Part shown: in pieces, positions 63,159 through 64,000 of the stretch
Layout of the letters: each line of letters starts with the position of its first letter
Position numbering within the stretch: the stretch's first letter is position 1
Assembly: GCF_013215705.1 (NCBI RefSeq)
Contig: NZ_JABSQR010000006.1
Coordinates: 124,001-188,000 of the forward strand
Reading direction: 5' to 3'
Origin: Moritella sp.
GTDB taxonomy: Bacteria; Pseudomonadota; Gammaproteobacteria; Enterobacterales; Moritellaceae
Length of the DNA stretch: 64,000 bases
The notes under the pieces: model-generated
Database searches by the model: none
The model's input: the letters and a program-made list of their open reading frames with translations, nothing else
What the model was told of the DNA's origin: nothing
Position numbers and translations under genes: made by a program

Positions 63159-64000
63159 GCGAACACTTCCCTGCGTTTATGAATGTAAAGCAAGTCGCTG
63201 AGTATTTAGACCTGAATGAAAAAAAGGTCTATAGTCTGGCTAACGATGGCAATTTACCTGCAACGAAAGTAACAGGTAAATGGTTATTTCCCAAAGCAAT
63301 GCTGGATAAATGGCTACTGGAATCTTGTCATAACGGCGTACTCAATGACCGCTTACTCATCGCTGGTTCTGATGATCCACTGCTACAACTGGTCGTGGGA
63401 AAGATGGCGCAAAAGCTTGGCAGCACCGCACTGGTTGGTTACACCTCAACAGGCACTCGCCAAGGTTTGGCCATGCTCAGTAAAGGACATGTGGACATTT
63501 GTGCGATCCATTGGGGTAATGCAGAAGAAGCAGGCTTACGGCATCCGGCATTATTACAGCAATATCCAGGGCATAAAAACTGGGTGCTGATCCACGCCTT
63601 TGAACGTCAGCAAGGTTTAGTCGTCAGTAAAGAGTTAGCCGATTTAGTCAATTCACGTTCGTTAAATCCACAAGAGTTATTGGCTTCACGTTGGCGTTGG
63701 GCATTACGTCAAGAAGGCGCTGGTAGTATGCGCGCCTTAGGCGAGTGGTTACACAATCATGCTTACACGGTCGATATGCTTACCGCAGCGGAAACTTGTC
63801 ACAGTGAACGAGAATTAGCATCTTGCATTGCCCGTGGAGAAGCGGATGTGGGCTGCGCGAGTCAAAGCACAGCAGGCGAATTTGGTTTAGGATTTATTCC
63901 TATAAGTACCGAAGCATTTGAATTGGTGATCCCGAAAAATATCTACTTCCGCACCTTGCAGCAACAATTACTACAGTCGCTATCAGCTAGGCAGATCCAA
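63155..64000 (+). CDS. Helix-turn-helix regulator with PBP-like (molybdate/tungstate-binding type) domain, partial
   Basis: Open from the ATG at 63155 to the window edge (282 codons). The N-terminus is an excisionase/MerR-like helix-turn-helix (MNVKQVAEYLDLNEKKVYSL, then GKWLFPKAMLDKWL). From about residue 65 it has a periplasmic-binding-protein-like domain (LLIAGSDDPLLQLVVGKMAQ, GYTSTGTRQGLAMLSKGHVD, RWRWALRQEGAGSMRALGEW). Such fusions occur beside molybdate and formate dehydrogenase genes and are thought to sense oxyanions. The 4-base overlap with fdhD couples it to Fdh maturation. Confidence 0.85.
   Translation, partial: MSEHFPAFMNVKQVAEYLDLNEKKVYSLANDGNLPATKVTGKWLFPKAMLDKWLLESCHNGVLNDRLLIAGSDDPLLQLVVGKMAQKLGSTALVGYTSTGTRQGLAMLSKGHVDICAIHWGNAEEAGLRHPALLQQYPGHKNWVLIHAFERQQGLVVSKELADLVNSRSLNPQELLASRWRWALRQEGAGSMRALGEWLHNHAYTVDMLTAAETCHSERELASCIARGEADVGCASQSTAGEFGLGFIPISTEAFELVIPKNIYFRTLQQQLLQSLSARQIQ

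Noticed and set aside
1-64000. tRNA, rRNA, CRISPR arrays, insertion sequences, prophage
   Set aside because: I looked for their usual features and saw none. A covariance-model scan for small RNAs could still find some.

Overview
The window reads as a chromosomal segment of a marine gammaproteobacterium. The base composition is fairly AT-rich. Lateral-flagellar genes similar to those of Vibrio and Photobacterium, the divergent xseA / guaB-guaA arrangement and a Shewanella-like formate dehydrogenase locus all suggest a Moritella- or Vibrio/Shewanella-like organism. The genus is an inference. No rRNA, tRNA, CRISPR array, IS element or prophage was recognised.

Positions 1-28313 hold a nearly complete lateral (secondary) flagellar system in one block. 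On the minus strand are fliD (cut by the window edge), flagellin lafA, an unrecognised 344-residue protein, and flgL back to flgB. On the plus strand are flgA, flgM and flgN. On the minus strand again are motY, the sigma-54 activator lafK, and fliE to fliJ. On the plus strand are fliM, N, P, Q, R, flhB and flhA. No flhF, flhG or che genes are present, which fits a non-polar flagellum borrowing the cell's chemotaxis system. Candidate sigma-54 (flgB) and sigma-28-like (lafA, flgM) promoters fit the usual LafK -> FliA hierarchy.

Positions 28325-42525 are mixed: an orphan TssJ-like lipoprotein, guaA and guaB, xseA, a chemoreceptor, rof, a small conserved protein, a PhoX-type phosphatase with a Pho box, and a histidine kinase / sigma-54 response regulator pair.

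Positions 42526-64000 form a tungsten/molybdenum and formate region. It contains tupABC (tungstate import), mobA, a mobB-moeA fusion, an oligopeptide-type ABC importer, and a formate dehydrogenase operon (polyferredoxin, TorD-like chaperone, Tat-target peptide, catalytic Fdh with cysteine ligand, Fe-S subunit, cytochrome b subunit). DUF3305/DUF3306 genes, fdhD and a helix-turn-helix protein with a periplasmic-binding-protein-like domain (cut by the window end) follow.

The most interesting observation is regulatory. Four intergenic TTGG-N8-TTGC elements, correctly spaced for sigma-54, precede tupA, the Fdh operon, the DUF3305 operon and fdhD. An identical palindrome (GACATTTTGTC) lies upstream of both the tup and Fdh promoters. 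A perfect FNR box sits between tupA and the divergent two-component system. Together these suggest a sigma-54 regulon coupling tungstate uptake, cofactor synthesis and formate oxidation, controlled by the linked kinase/regulator pair.
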